This document shows, in pieces, positions 33,426-44,861 of a DNA stretch of 64,000 nt. Origin of the DNA: Humulus lupulus (lineage: Eukaryota > Streptophyta > Magnoliopsida > Rosales > Cannabaceae); NCBI RefSeq assembly GCF_963169125.1, contig NC_084798.1, positions 169,599,980 to 169,663,979 of the forward strand, in the 5' to 3' direction. The translations under genes were made by a program, and so were the position numbers. The notes under the pieces are model-generated. The model was not told the DNA's origin. It was given only the letters and a program-made list of their open reading frames with translations, and ran no database searches. The first letter of the stretch is position 1; every line of letters begins with the position of its first letter.

Positions 33426-34418
33426 CTATCCCTTGATGGAGACTCTAGGGACGTAGGCAATATCAAATTGGCTTAGTTCCATGGCCCGCTTCAAAAGTCT
33501 TCCCGATGATTCGCGTTTTTGTAACAATTTTCGTAAGGGATGGTTCATTAGTACCTTGATGGTGTTGGCCTGAAAGTAAGGTCTTAACTTCCAGGAAGCG
33601 GTTAGTAAGCAAAATGTCAACTTCTCGATCAATGGATATCTGGACTCTGCGCCCAACAACCTTTTGCTTACGTAATAGACCAAGAGTTGGATCTTTCCCT
33701 CTTCTCGCACTAAAGCGGCGCTTATGTCATGTTCTGACACTGCCAAATACAGATATAGCGGCTCCCCATCCACCAGCTTTGACAAGATTGGTGCTTGGGC
33801 CAGATGTTCCTTCAATTTTTGAAAAGCCTCTTCACACTCGGCCATCCACTCGAACCTCTGGTTCCCGCGAAGTATGTTGAAGAATGGGATGCACTTATTC
33901 ATAGACTTCGACACAAAGCAGCTCAGAGCAACCATTCTTCCCGTCAAGCTTTGAACATCTTTGTGTTTTCGTGGCCATGGCATGTCGACCAGTGCTCTGA
34001 TCATATCCGAGTTGGCTTCCATCCCTCTTGAGCTTACTATGAAGCCTAGAAACTTCCCGGATGCCACACCAAAAGTGCACTTCTTGGGATTTAACTTCAT
34101 CCCGTACTTTCAGATGATGGTGAATGCTTCTGCCAGGTTGTCCGCGTGTTGGGCTGATGTCTTGGACTTGACCAACATGTCGCATATGTAGACTTCCATG
34201 TTCTTCTTGATTAGGTTCCGGAACATTCTGTTGACCAGTCTTTGATAGGTGGCTCCAACATTCTTGAGCTCGAAGGGCATGACATTATAGCAGTATACAC
34301 CCTTGTCCGTCTGGAAGCTGGTGTGTTCCTAGTCTGCTACATGTATCAAAATCAGGTTGTAGCCGGAGTAGGCATCCATGACGCTTAGCAACTCGTACCT
34401 AGACGTAGCATCCACCAT
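33426..34418 (-). pseudogene. Element C RT (C-terminal half) and first RNase H
   Basis: Open block 33426-34100 gives MKLNPKKCTFGVASGKFLGF, the thumb/connection (LTGRMVALSCFVSKSMNKC) and the first RNase H (LYLYLAVSEHDISAALVREE, VYYVSKRLLGAESRYPLIEK). Upstream (34100-34418) the palm has stops (near 34112, 34330, 34420). The catalytic box reads Y-I-C-D instead of Y-V-D-D (about 34172-34190), so an active-site Asp is lost. Confidence 0.8.
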
Positions 34419-35968
34419 CTAGTCTATCCGGGGTAGAGGGAAGCAATCTTTTGGGCATGCCTTGTTAAGGTCAGTGAAGTCGATGCAAGTCCTCCACGTC
34501 CCCTTTGGTTTTGGAACCAACACCGGATTCGCCAGCCAAACTGGATACAAGGCTTCCCAGATGAAGTTAATCGATGATAACTTCTCAATTTTTAGCTTGA
34601 GGGGATTCACCCTTTCCGCACCCAGTGGCCTTCGCTTCTGCCAGATGGGAGTTGCGTTCTCGTCGATATTCAGGGCACGACATATGACATTGCGGTCAAT
34701 CCCGGTCATATCCAAGTGGGACCAAGCCAGGACATCCTGGTTTTCTTTTACCCGAGAAAATATGGCAACCTTGACCTCCAGATTCAAATTTCTTCCTACC
34801 CGGATTACTCTAGTTGGATCGGTGTCACTAATGAACACCTCCTCAACTTCCTCCATGGGCTCTAATGCCTTATCCGCCTCTATTCGGGTATCAAGGTCAT
34901 CGTCTTCCCGGACCACCCTCCGTGCTGGCTGTGGTGGTGGGATTGAATCGAAATTTTCCTCTTCGAGAGGTTCTTTGCGGACCATGAAGTTTGGTCGGGC
35001 GGAGACATGATAGCACTTTCGGGTGCTCTTTTGATCTCCTTGTATTGTCCCCACTCTGCCATTATCACACAGGAAATTCATGCATAGATGGCGGATGGAG
35101 GTAATGGCACCGAAGTCGAATAGAGCGGGGCGCCCAAAAATCATGTTGTACGCAATGGGACTATTCACCACTACGAAGGTGCAATATTTGAACGAGCTCT
35201 GAACATCGTTCCCCAACGTGATAGGGAGTTGAATCTTGCCCATCCGGAGCAATGAATCCCCATTGAAGTCGTAGATCTTCGTTGGACACGATGCTAGGTC
35301 CGCTTCTGTTAGGCCAATCGTTATGAAGGCCGACTTAAATAGGACATTGACAGAAATCCCATTGTCCACCAACACTCGGGATACTCTTTTGTTGGCGATT
35401 TGGGCGTCAATGACCAAGGGGTCGTGATTCGGGAAATGGACATTCCGGGCATCCTCCTCTGTGAATGTTATCGGCAGATTCATCAGTATTGGGCGTTGGG
35501 CCAGAGTCTGGACCAACGCACACACCTCATGGTAGTGGTCGAGTTCACTGAGGTACCTCTTCTGGTCATTCCAAAATGGTCCTCCCAGGTTCGGGCCTCC
35601 TGATATGGTGACTATGTGGCCATCTACTCGAAGGGGCTCGATTTTGGGCGGATATGGTGTCTCGGGTCTGGGAGCCATAGGGCCTCTAGTTGGTTGCACT
35701 ATTGGGCCCCCCTGAGGGGCCTGTGCTCTTGGTCCTGGGGCATACCTTCCCTGAGGAGGTCTGAACAGTACTTGTGCTCCCTGGGCCAAAGGTTGTCTGG
35801 GAGCCATGAGCAACCCCGAAACTCCAGTTGGCATCCTGACCCACTGGTGGAGGTGTCCCAGCTTGATCAAATTCTCGATCTCATCTTTTAGCTGATGACA
35901 CTCCTCAATTGTATGGGCTATGTCCTTGTGATAGGAACATCTTTTGCTCGTGTCCCTCGGGTTCTTTC
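34419..35968 (-). pseudogene. Element C gag tail, protease and start of RT
   Basis: One open frame holds the gag zinc-knuckle-like CSYHKDIAHTIEECHQLKDE, a Pro/Gly/Gln-rich linker, protease with VLVDNGISVNVLFKSAF and FVVVNSPIAYNMIFGRPALF, an acidic linker, then RT fingers (NPVLVPKPKGTWRTCIDFTD). It ends at a stop after CFPLPRID. The open frame continues past 35968 into copia LTR sequence (to 36032), but those residues are not gag. Confidence 0.82.
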
Positions 35969-38024
35969 TGTTAGGAACGATTCCTAGTGCGCATCGGAAA
36001 TTGCGGTAATGGTATACAACAAAAAAATTCATGTAAGCAATCTTTATATGAGGATCCTTTAATATGCAATATTTTAATCAATGTATAATATGAATATGAA
36101 AAATAATACGAAAAAATTTACCTATTGTAGCCTATCAAGAATCCTTGAATCTTTTCGTATATGTTTCGATCTTCCTATCCTTGCTAGAGTACTCACACCT
36201 AGATCTTCCAAAACGTTCTCTACACCTCAAAATGTGGGTGGGCACATAGAGAACAATGATCAATTTTGTCAATCAAAAGTATTCTCAATACATGAAACTT
36301 TTGATTATAGGCTAGAGAGAAAAGTTTTTACTTTGTGAAAAAAATGATAGTTTTTCTACTCTGTAAAATCTTTTTTCAGACTTGTTATTTTTATTTTCTA
36401 TCATATAGAATATGTTGGCATTAATACCATAATAATAATAATAATAATAAAGAAAATCAATCATCTTTTATAATAATAATAATAATAATAGACAAAAATC
36501 TAACATTCCATTTTAAAACCTCTTTTAAAATATTTATTTATTTAATTAATTAAAAATAAAAATAAAAAAACCAATATCTGAAAACATCAGATGTGCCACA
36601 AGCATAGAGCAGTCCAAGCCCTATGCGTGTGGCCTATCCCTGAAAAATGAGATTTTGTTTTTCATGTGTTTTTATTTTAATTAATTAATAATTAGATATC
36701 CAAATAATGTATCATCTTTTAAAAGAAAAGATAACAACTTAAATTTCAAAATTCAAAATTTGAATTTCCATTATCATCTTATTATTAATTAAATAAATAT
36801 ACTAATCAAAACCAATTTTGACTATCCATATTTATTTATTCACACTTAAATAAAATAATTGATTAAAATCAATTTATTTTATTTCTGCACAATTTTGAAA
36901 TTGCACAAACGCAATAGTAAATTGTGCAACTTCAATTATTACATAATTGCACATTTATCCCAAAGAATAAATATTCTCTCAAATATCACATTCACAGTTT
37001 AACCATTGTATCAACTCTTACCTTGATTAGTGTTGATAGAGCCGCCCGTGGACCTATGGACCAATAATTCCAAGCTCCAATAAATAAAAGATTATTAACC
37101 AAAACTCTTTGATTCAATAATCATATTTATTAATCTCATGATTATTCCACTATAAACATGAGACTAAACTCTTGAGAATTAAAGACATATATTTACCGAG
37201 TACTTTATTGTAACCATAAAGTTTCTATTGATATAATCATTACATACAAATTAATCCTCTATTGATGATTCATAATTAAATGGGAATAAAATTACCGTTT
37301 TATCCTTTCAATTATATCTTGATTCCTAGTGTACCATTGACTTTACTAGTGAAGGTTAATTCATAATATGATTATGAATTTGATGTCAATAACCTTTTCA
37401 GTTCCAAAAGCCAATCAAATAGGGAATCATCATTCAATCTATAAGAAGGTATAGATTCCATATCTGTTAAGCTATGTCCCCAACCATATACATCATTGAG
37501 CCCCCAAAACAATAGTTCTTAGCTTGATCATTTTGACAAACCGTAACGCATGAATCAAAGGATCAAGTGACATATATAAGAGTTCATAATAACTTCAAGA
37601 TTAAGATCAGTTTGTATATGATCATTAGTTGATGTATTTTATAATACTACGGAATGGTATTTAAACAAGTATTATTAAATCACATCTGGTCCAGTTCTAC
37701 ATACTCTCATCATGCAAAGTACCTCCACTAAAGTGTCCTACTACACTAGTAACCCGGATCTAGGTCACATGTATTCTTAATACTAGTGGACCGTACTAGC
37801 AGTAATTAATCTAAAGATTCCATAATTTTATTTTACTATGAACTATTTAAGTTCATTATCTTAATCTTGATCCTCTCGTACCAATATGAGATTGAGACCA
37901 CATAGATGAACTTGAGAATTTTCTGATATTTACTTAATATTATTAGCAATAATATAATGCACAAACTGCATATATACAATAATTTAATTAATTTATTTAT
38001 TTCATTAAAACCATTGTCTACTAC
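35969..38024 (-). mobile_element. Copia element D 3' LTR, main part
   Basis: The LTR begins TGTTAGGAACGATTCC on the plus strand inside element C gag and continues until element E at 38025. The last 28 bases are at 49643-49670 beyond E (...AATTCCCAACA). Joined length is about 2084 bp with inverted ends TGTTAGGAA/TTCCCAACA. It is AT-rich, with (TAA)n tracts and no coding capacity. ORFs in it are not genes. The left flank CTTTC (35964-35968) would be the target duplication. Confidence 0.82.
36428..36492. repeat. (TAA)n microsatellite in copia LTR
   Basis: Two runs of TAA/AAT triplets at about 36429-36450 and 36469-36490. Confidence 0.85.
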
Positions 38025-38615
38025 TGTTGACCCAGATTTTGGCCAACTGACACGGAGTCAGAATATGCTTGATGTGAATTAATGCGTTGAGAAGAACGTA
38101 ATGACAAAAATAATAAGAACACGATATTTTATAGTGGTTCGGCCCCAAGATCTGGTAATAACCTATGTCCACTTAGACTGTTATTGATGTAAGAATCAAA
38201 TGAGTGATCAAAGAACTAGGGTTCAATGAGTTTCACTAACCTCTGAAGAACAATACAATATTCCAAGGAGAATTATTCTAGTCTCAAATAATTCAAAAGC
38301 CAAAAGTCCCTTCCTTGAGCTATCTTTCTCTATTTATAGGCTCAAGGGGGATTACATGATTTAGTTGCCGATATTCTCTCCTAAATAATCGGATATTCAG
38401 GAGATTGTGTCAGTTAAATTCGGGATCTACAAAGATCTTTATAGTAATATTACATTGTATGCGGAACCATCGACCAGACTGGTCGTAGGTAAGACTGGGC
38501 TGCTTACTGCTTCTAATATGTCTTCTGGTCGATACACTAGCAGAGCTCTTCCAGGTGTCAGCCACGTGTCCAGGGATCACTTGCCACGTCATCAATGCCA
38601 ATTTTTTGGATAACA
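38025..38615 (-). mobile_element. Element E 3' LTR (left)
   Basis: 591 bp, TGTTGACCCAG...TTTTGGATAACA. Minus-strand TATA box 38331-38338, leader hairpin 38133-38173, G-box CACGTG 38573-38578. Confidence 0.95.
38133..38173 (-). promoter_or_regulatory. LTR leader hairpin (element E)
   Basis: AGTGG (38133-38137) pairs with CCACT (38169-38173); outer pair A-T, a third version of the covarying pair. In the right LTR one stem base is mutated (AGTAG). Confidence 0.55.
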
Positions 38616-38657
38616 TTTGCCCCCCAAGTTTATTTATTACGAGCAATAAATAAACTT
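38616..38657 (-). other. Element E polypurine tract with adjacent perfect hairpin
   Basis: In element sense CTTGGGGGGCAAA directly precedes the LTR. Immediately upstream is a perfect 13-bp stem: AAGTTTATTTATT (38626-38638) and AATAAATAAACTT (38645-38657), loop 6. The order stem then CTTGGGGGGCA is repeated internally at 42415-42457. Confidence 0.75.
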
Positions 38658-38848
38658 TTGAGCGAACGACCCTTCGGTAACCCCGCCATACGTGTCAGAA
38701 CCCTTCGTGTGTTCTTGGAAAAAGCAACCTACTCCTGTCTAATCATGACTTTTCGGTTCCCCAGTAATAATTCGATGGCTATTCTGCTTCCCCATACTTC
38801 GAAAAAGGGGAACTGATGATTACACCTTTTTTATGCCACAGACAAACT

Positions 38849-38855
38849 TATATAA
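38849..38855 (+). promoter_or_regulatory. TATA box of element E antisense gene
   Basis: TATATAA in the context AACTTATATAACATC, about 235 bp right of the LTR. The G-box of the LTR U3 lies about 275 bp upstream of it. Confidence 0.5.
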
Positions 38856-38879
38856 CATCTCCAAACTTCCCCTTTTCTT

Positions 38880-41800
38880 TTTACGCACGCCATTGCCTTC
38901 TCAAGAAACCCTAAGAACCAGAGCTTTAATCTTCTCCGGAGACCGTTCTTCTGCATTTTCAAGACTCAGTCCGAGAGTTCCTTGATTTCCGAAGACTCTT
39001 TTCCAATCTCCACAACCATTTTCTTGGTAAGTTTTTGAATCCTTATGCTTCAAATGTTCATAATGCATGCTTCTGTATGTTGACTGTTTGAGTTCATCTG
39101 CTTCTGGTTTGAGATGCTTGTGAGTAGAATGTCTTGTAGGCAAAAAAGGTTACGAGTTAGTTTAATAGTCGGGATCATGCTTTTAGGACGTAAAATCGAA
39201 GTAAAAATTCGATCTTTAGGCTAGTTGGAAAATAGGTTTTTCCCACCCTAAGGGGAGTTGAAAAAGCTTTTTTGAAAAACTTTTTAATTTCACCCTTTGA
39301 TCCGTTTCTCAAACGGTTCGAGTGAAAAATTTAGCTTTTTGTTAGAATGCTGTTGTATAAAAGCTTGACTTTTATACTCGACTAGCGCCATTCTAAAAAT
39401 TCTCTATCCTCACCTCCCCATTCTTCTGTTTGCAGACTTTGATGCCAGATTTGTGGGGAGGTGAACGACCCATCGACGACGATCTTCTCGCCCAGCTGCT
39501 CGAAGGCGAAGAACAACCGGCCAACTGAATCCACGAGATTCCCTTCTCACGATCCTCTTCCAGACCTCGTCCTTCTCCTCCTCAAATGGCTCGTTCCAAA
39601 TCTTTAGGCAAGAGAAGACCTGACTCCGACGATAGTCCAAACCCTCCTGCCCAGCCTGATTCGCAGGCTAGGGTTCCCTCGACCAGCGGTTGAGACAATC
39701 CTGTTCCTGACCCTAACATCCAAATTAGAGCCCGCCCTCACCATCAGAATCTGCCTGATGTCGAGTGGTATATCTCCCCGACCAGCCTAGTGACCCCTCG
39801 GATGGTTGCTAACTATTTCAGGAAGTATCCTCTCACAGGGGTTACCATTAGAATTCCTGCTGCAGACCAAAGGGCTAACCTCCCCAGAGGTATATACAGC
39901 GCTTGGTCTCGGTATCACATAGAGGCGGGGGCTTTCCTCCCTACATCCTTTTTATCAGGGGGTGGCTAATTATTTCGATGTCGCCCCCTTCCAAATTACT
40001 CCAAACAGATATAGAATGCTGGCCGCACTCTATATCCTATACAAACTTAAAAAATGGCCAGAACCTACCCCCCATGAGGTCAATTATCTTTTCGACCTTA
40101 AATCCAACCCGCAACAATATGGGACGGGTTTCTTCCATCTTTGTCACCAGGAGACAAACCGGACGTTCCTGAGTGACACTACGCATATATCCAACGTGGG
40201 GCAGTACAGTAAGGAGTACTTCCTTACTCCGGACATAACCAGCAAAAACCTGGCCTTCGCTCGAGGAGGTAAGTGCTGTCTTTTACTGGTCGATACTTTT
40301 GATCAAAGAGTCTCCCTTCATTCTTCTCAAACTATACTTTGTCTTTCAGGCCCATGGTTACGTCCGACCCCAACACCAGACATGGTGTTGAGGTCCAATG
40401 CATTGGCCAGGATGACAGACGTAGAAAAAAGCGTCAAGTCCCTAGTTACTGATGAAAATTTGAGGCTTTCTGGCCTCCTGGCTCCTCGCCATGAAACAAG
40501 AGGACCCGTGGTAGCCGATGCCATTGCCGAGGGGGTTCTCGAGCAACAACCTCCTGCGTCCCCTCCCCGAAGGAGGCCGACGGGGGTTACAATCAGGGAG
40601 CCCACGGGAAATCCTTTCGCAGAAAGGCCTTCTGCTCCCCAAGGCAAGGGGAAACAAAAGGCCAAAGAGCAGATTGTGGACTTGGGGGAATCCTCTGATG
40701 AGAACGGTAAAGTTATTTTGCTTTTAAATAGCTTGCCAATTCCCTGTCATTTGGTTGACGGGGAGGGCAACTTTACATATGCTCCAAATCTAGGGCCAGA
40801 CTTCTTCGTGCCAGATAGTGAGTGTGTGACTAATAGAGTCAAGAGTATAGCGACCAGTAGTTGAAGCTCGGGTATTAACTTTGTGACCTTATTTTTCGTT
40901 GGATAAAGAGTTTTCACCTGCCTTTATCTTACCCTTTGCATGTGTTTACTTGTATGCAGATATGGCCACTCCCAACATCTTCGACCTATACCAGGCTGAG
41001 GAGGAAGAGGAAGTTCCTCAGCTCCGGTGAAAGTCATCAAGGAGACACAACAGCGAGACAAGCCAGGGACCTGCCAAAAAGAGTCGAACAGAAGACCCTC
41101 CCAAGGACGTGCCAACTGGGCAAACTTCTGCTCATCCTCCGGCTCCTGCTGAGAAGCAGACTCCTCCTGCCCCATCAAACCCTCCGGCTGCGCCCACCAG
41201 GGAACAAAACAAGCGAGAAGAAACTCTTGGGGCCAAACTCTCAAACCATGCCTTACGAGCAGCCAAAGACCGCCTTGCGCACATTGTGAAGAACGACCGC
41301 GTCAAAAATGCAATGGTTGAGGCAGAGAGTATGGGGGTCGACCAAATTCTGAACAGGACCCTGAACGAGATAGCCAGCGTAAGTGCTTCTTTATCTCTTT
41401 GGCCTTAGTCTTTTATTCTTTGCAACAGGTTCTAACTTTTTCCTTTGTTCACAGGCTTTGCTATCTGCAACTGCTGCTCGTGCCCGTGCCCAAGCCTCTA
41501 TCGACCAAGCTCGGGCAAAGGCCATCGAGAGGTACCAGGTGAAAGCAGTCGAGGAGCTCTCGGCTGTAGAAGCCAAGCATGCAAAGGAGTTGGAGGCGAT
41601 CATTCAGCAGAGGGATGCCGCGGTGACAAAGCTATCGGAGGCTGAAGCTTCGAAAGTTGCTATAATAAAGCAGAGGGAGGAGTATCAAGAGGCCAGCCGA
41701 GTCCAGTATCGCAAAGTAAAGAGACTGGGTGAGGAGCTTAAGTCCAAGGACGAGGCCATCGCTACTCTTGAGGGCCAAGTGGAGCAGCTGAAGCTTGACA

Positions 41801-42069
41801 ACTCCAAGAATCTGGAAAGGTATAAGAAGACGACGCTCCGGTGTTTTTACAACTTCTGGAAAAATAATCAGGGCGCCAACTTCAGTTATCTTTCAGAGGA
41901 TGTTAGGACTACTAAGCTGGCTCGCTGCACTGCTCAACTGGCTAAAGAGGAGGCCAGAGCAAGGATCCCTGCTTCCCCAAGCATTGCTGGTGCAGAGGAA
42001 GAAGGAGTCGTTGAGGACGCGACCAATCAGAATGCTAATAAAGACCCTCCTGCTCCCAATGCCTCTTGA
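38880..42069 (+). pseudogene. Element E antisense gene: gypsy-type transposon-family protein with coiled coil (near-intact)
   Basis: The best-preserved copy of the gene also found in B and C. 5' UTR intron 39027-39435. Coding exons about 39586-40268, 40350-40706, 40960-41378, 41455-42069, about 691 codons. Introns are GT-AG with phases 1, 1, 0 that restore frame. Order: basic N-terminus (MARSKSLGKRRPDSDD), the conserved domain with DVAPFQITPNRYRMLAALYI and PEPTPHEVNYLFDLK, a basic/proline linker, the MATPNIFD exon, then a long coiled coil (QASIDQARAKAIERYQVKAV onward) ending in TTLRCFYNFWKNNQGANFSY. Disabling changes: TGA at 39691 and 41028 and a net +1 frameshift near 39940. Function is unknown. 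The coiled coil suggests self-association or binding to a partner such as Gag, which is speculation. Confidence 0.8.
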
Positions 42070-42414
42070 GCTTTTTTTTTATTTTTTCTTTCTTCTAATT
42101 ACATGACCCACGGGTCGTGATGTAAAGACAATACCTTTTTTTGAATTTGCTGCATGGGCAGCAAACTTTTCCTTTTATTTGAATAGTTACATCCAAGCAG
42201 TGATGCTTGCGGTGTAAAAGATTGCTTCATGATGCTATAACATTTTCATTTATTATAACATTTGTCCGCATGACCGAACTTAGCATAGTACTTTGGCTTG
42301 ATTTAACAAAATATAAATTTTGAAAAATACTCTAAGTACCTTAGCATGCTTTCACTCATTTTGTTCATGTGTTTACATACCTCATGGTACTCTTTGCTAT
42401 CGATGTGCCTTATA

Positions 42415-42457
42415 TGCCCCCCAAGTGATCGAGGAGCTTTAGGTCCTTGGTCACTTG
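42415..42457 (-). other. Internal hairpin with polypurine-like tract (element E)
   Basis: CAAGTGATCGAGGA (42422-42435) pairs with TCCTTGGTCACTTG (42444-42457), 12 of 14. In element sense the stem runs into CACTTGGGGGGCATATA, nearly the same G-tract as the LTR-proximal one. It lies 315 bp beyond the pol stop (42772-42774). Confidence 0.72.
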
Positions 42458-42771
42458 CCTTGACCATGACCTGTTCGAACATTTCTGCTCGAGTGAAAAA
42501 GTAATACTTGTAATACAGCAAAACAACACACGTAATGAACAAATACTTGTAAATATAAATTTACAAAGGTTGGCAAGAATGACTGGCTGCGCACAGTCCC
42601 TTATAATCTCGTATTAAAAATGGACTAAACATGTCTTTACGAGTGATTCTAAAATAGAATCTTACATATACGAGCGATTAGCCATACCACGTGGCTAACC
42701 CTCTTTGCAAAACTTGTAAAGAGTAAAATTTAATACAAGCCAGTCCTTTAAAAAGGATTGTTCACTGATAA

Positions 42772-43520
42772 TACTTGCGCAGGTGTTCTCCATTCCAATA
42801 ACGTGGAACAAGATCTCCATTTAGGTGTGCAAGTTTGTAGGTGCCCGGATGAAGGACTTCTTCAATCTGGTAAGGTCCTTCCTAATTAGGTCCGAGCACT
42901 CCAGCAGTAGGGTCGCGGGTATTCAAGAAAACTCGTCGTAGCACCAAGTCACCGACATTGAATTTTCTTTCTTTAACTTTGGAGTTAAAGTACCGGGCGA
43001 CTTTTTGCTGGTACGCAGCAACTCGGAGTTGGGCCTTCTCCCGTATCTCGTCAATCGAATCTAGGGACTCCATCATCAGTTGGCTGTTTTGGTCCTGGTC
43101 GTATGTTAGGCGTCGATGTGAGGGGGGATCTAATTCGACAGGAAACATCGCCTCATATACGTAGGCTAAGGAAAATGGGGTATGTCCTGTCGCTGTTCGG
43201 TGAGACGCTCTATACGACCAGAGGACTTCAGACAGCTGCTCTGGCCATGCTCCTTTAGCTTCTTCAAGTCTCTTCTTCAGGGTGTCTTTAAGAGTTTTAT
43301 TCACGGCCTCGACCTGCCCGTTTGCTTGGGGATGTGCAACTGAAGAAAAGCTTTTAATAACTCCATGTCTTTCGCAGAAATCGGTGAATAAGTCACTGTC
43401 AAATTGGGTTCCGTTGTCTGAAACTATCTTTCTAGGCAAACCATACTGGCAAACAATGTTCTTGATGACAAAGTCAAGAACTTTCTTGGTCGTTATGGTA
43501 GCCAGCGGTTCAGCTTCGGC
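42772..43520 (-). pseudogene. Element E integrase core and C-terminal domain
   Basis: Begins after a TAG (43518-43520) standing where a Trp is expected (YFTK-stop-AEAE). It contains PRKIVSDNGTQFDSDLFTDF (second catalytic Asp), ANGQVEAVNKTLKDTLKKRL (catalytic Glu) and the C-terminal domain RKFNVGDLVLRRVFLNTRDP. A second Trp-to-TAG change follows LGPN near 42880. The true end is YYQ and TGA at 42772-42774. Apart from the two stops the integrase is complete. Confidence 0.85.
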
Positions 43521-44861
43521 CTATTTGGTGAAGTAATCAACTGCCACGACTGCATACTTTACTCCACCTTTCCCTGTAGGAAGGGATCCAATCAAATCTA
43601 TCCCCCATACTGCAAAAGGCCACGGGCTTTGCATCTGTTTCAATTCGTTTGGAGCTGCTCGTGGAATCTTGGAAAATCTTTGACATTTATCGCATCTTCG
43701 TACAAACTCCATCGAATCCTCGTTCATAGTTGGCCAGAAGTAGCCTTGCCTTAGAATCTTTTTTGCCAAACTCTGCCCCCCAGCGTGATCCCCGCAGAAG
43801 CCTTCATGCACCTCTTTCATGAGTTCCTTAGATTTTTCTGGTGTAACGCATCTGAGTAGTGGCATTGAATATCCTCTTCGGTACATAATACCATCGACCA
43901 GTATGTATCTAGCGGCTCGCCTTTGTAGAGTTCTGGCTTTGTTTCTATCGGCTGGTAGCACACCGTTCGTCAGATACTCCAAGTAAGGTGCCATCCACGT
44001 ATCCTCCATTTGAATCTCCATATTGGTCTCAACCGCTTGTATGCTTGGCTCACTCAGTCTTTCTACTGGCACAATGTTCAAGGTGTCAGCATCTTTCGCG
44101 CTCGCAAGTTTTGCTAAGGCGTCTGCGTTTGAATTTTGATCCTGCGGAATTTGCTGAAGGGTGTATTCCGCGAACTGGGCTAGCAGGTCTTTTGTTTTAT
44201 TCAAGTAGGCCACCATTTTTAAGCCTCGCGCTTGATATTCTCCTAGAACTTGATTCACCACAAGCTGTGAATCACTGTAAATATCAAGCGTCTTTATGCT
44301 CATGTCTTTCGCCATTCTCAATCCAGCGAGGAGTGCTTCGTACTCGACTTCATTATTTAACGTGGTGAAGTCGAACCTGATGGCGCAGTGAAATCGATGC
44401 CCTTCCGGCGTTATCAATATCACTCCCGCCCCTGCGTGGGATTCGTTGGACGATCCATCCGTGAATAACTTCCACGAATGAGCTTTGTCTTGTGGCTCAG
44501 GCGCTTTAGGCTGTTCGCACTGTTCGCCGTCTGGGAGTTCGGTGAACTCTGCAATAAGATCGGCCAAGACTTGTCCCTTGACTGCTGCTCGCGGTGAATA
44601 GGTTATATCGAACTGCTCTAGTTTGACTGCCCATTTTAATAATCGTCCAGCCGCTTCTGGTTTTTGGAGGACTTGCCGAAGGGGCTGGTCAGTTAAAACT
44701 GTGATAGGATGGGATTGAAAGTAGGGGCGTAACTTTCTAGAGGCCAGGATTAAGCAATATGCTAACCTTTCAATTGGTGGATACCTCAATTCTGCCCCGA
44801 TCAGTCTCTTGCTAACATAGTAGACTGCTTTCTGCACGCCTTCGTCTTTTCGCACAAGCAC
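43521..44861 (-). pseudogene. Element E RNase H domains and integrase N-terminus
   Basis: A 446-residue open frame. It runs from the end of the first RNase H (AVYYVSKRLIGAELRYPPIE, TDQPLRQVLQ) to the second RNase H with LFTDGSSNESHAGAGVILIT, LNNEVEYEALLAGL and IYSDSQLVVNQVLGEYQARG. Next is the HHCC zinc domain of integrase (HEGFCGDHAGG...CDKCQRF), and WPFAVWGIDLIGSLPTGKGG with the first catalytic Asp. The two RNase H copies mark the Tat lineage. It would act in cDNA synthesis and integration. This copy ends at the TAG before the core. Confidence 0.87.

Larger units (their letters stand above)
25533..35968 (-). mobile_element. Element C: Tat-lineage Ty3/gypsy retrotransposon, 3' part; split by copia element D
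   Basis: From left: 3' LTR (25533-26579), plus-strand antisense gene (27131-30734), degenerate tandem repeats, conserved hairpin, then minus-strand integrase, RNase H, RT, protease and the tail of gag. At 35968/35969 the gag is cut by the LTR of copia element D. The remaining gag and the 5' LTR should lie beyond the right edge. The left flank ATATA would be the target duplication. This is the oldest member of the nest. Confidence 0.88.

Noticed and set aside
35969..36032. N-terminus of element C gag ORF (residues before RKNPRD)
   Set aside because: These codons come from the inserted copia LTR; the frame is open by chance across the junction.
36081..36338. Open frame in AT-rich DNA
   Set aside because: Lies within the long copia D LTR, which has no coding function.
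38407..38613. Short plus-strand frame, repeated at 49429-49635
   Set aside because: Identical because both lie in the two LTRs of element E; no protein resemblance, U3 sequence.
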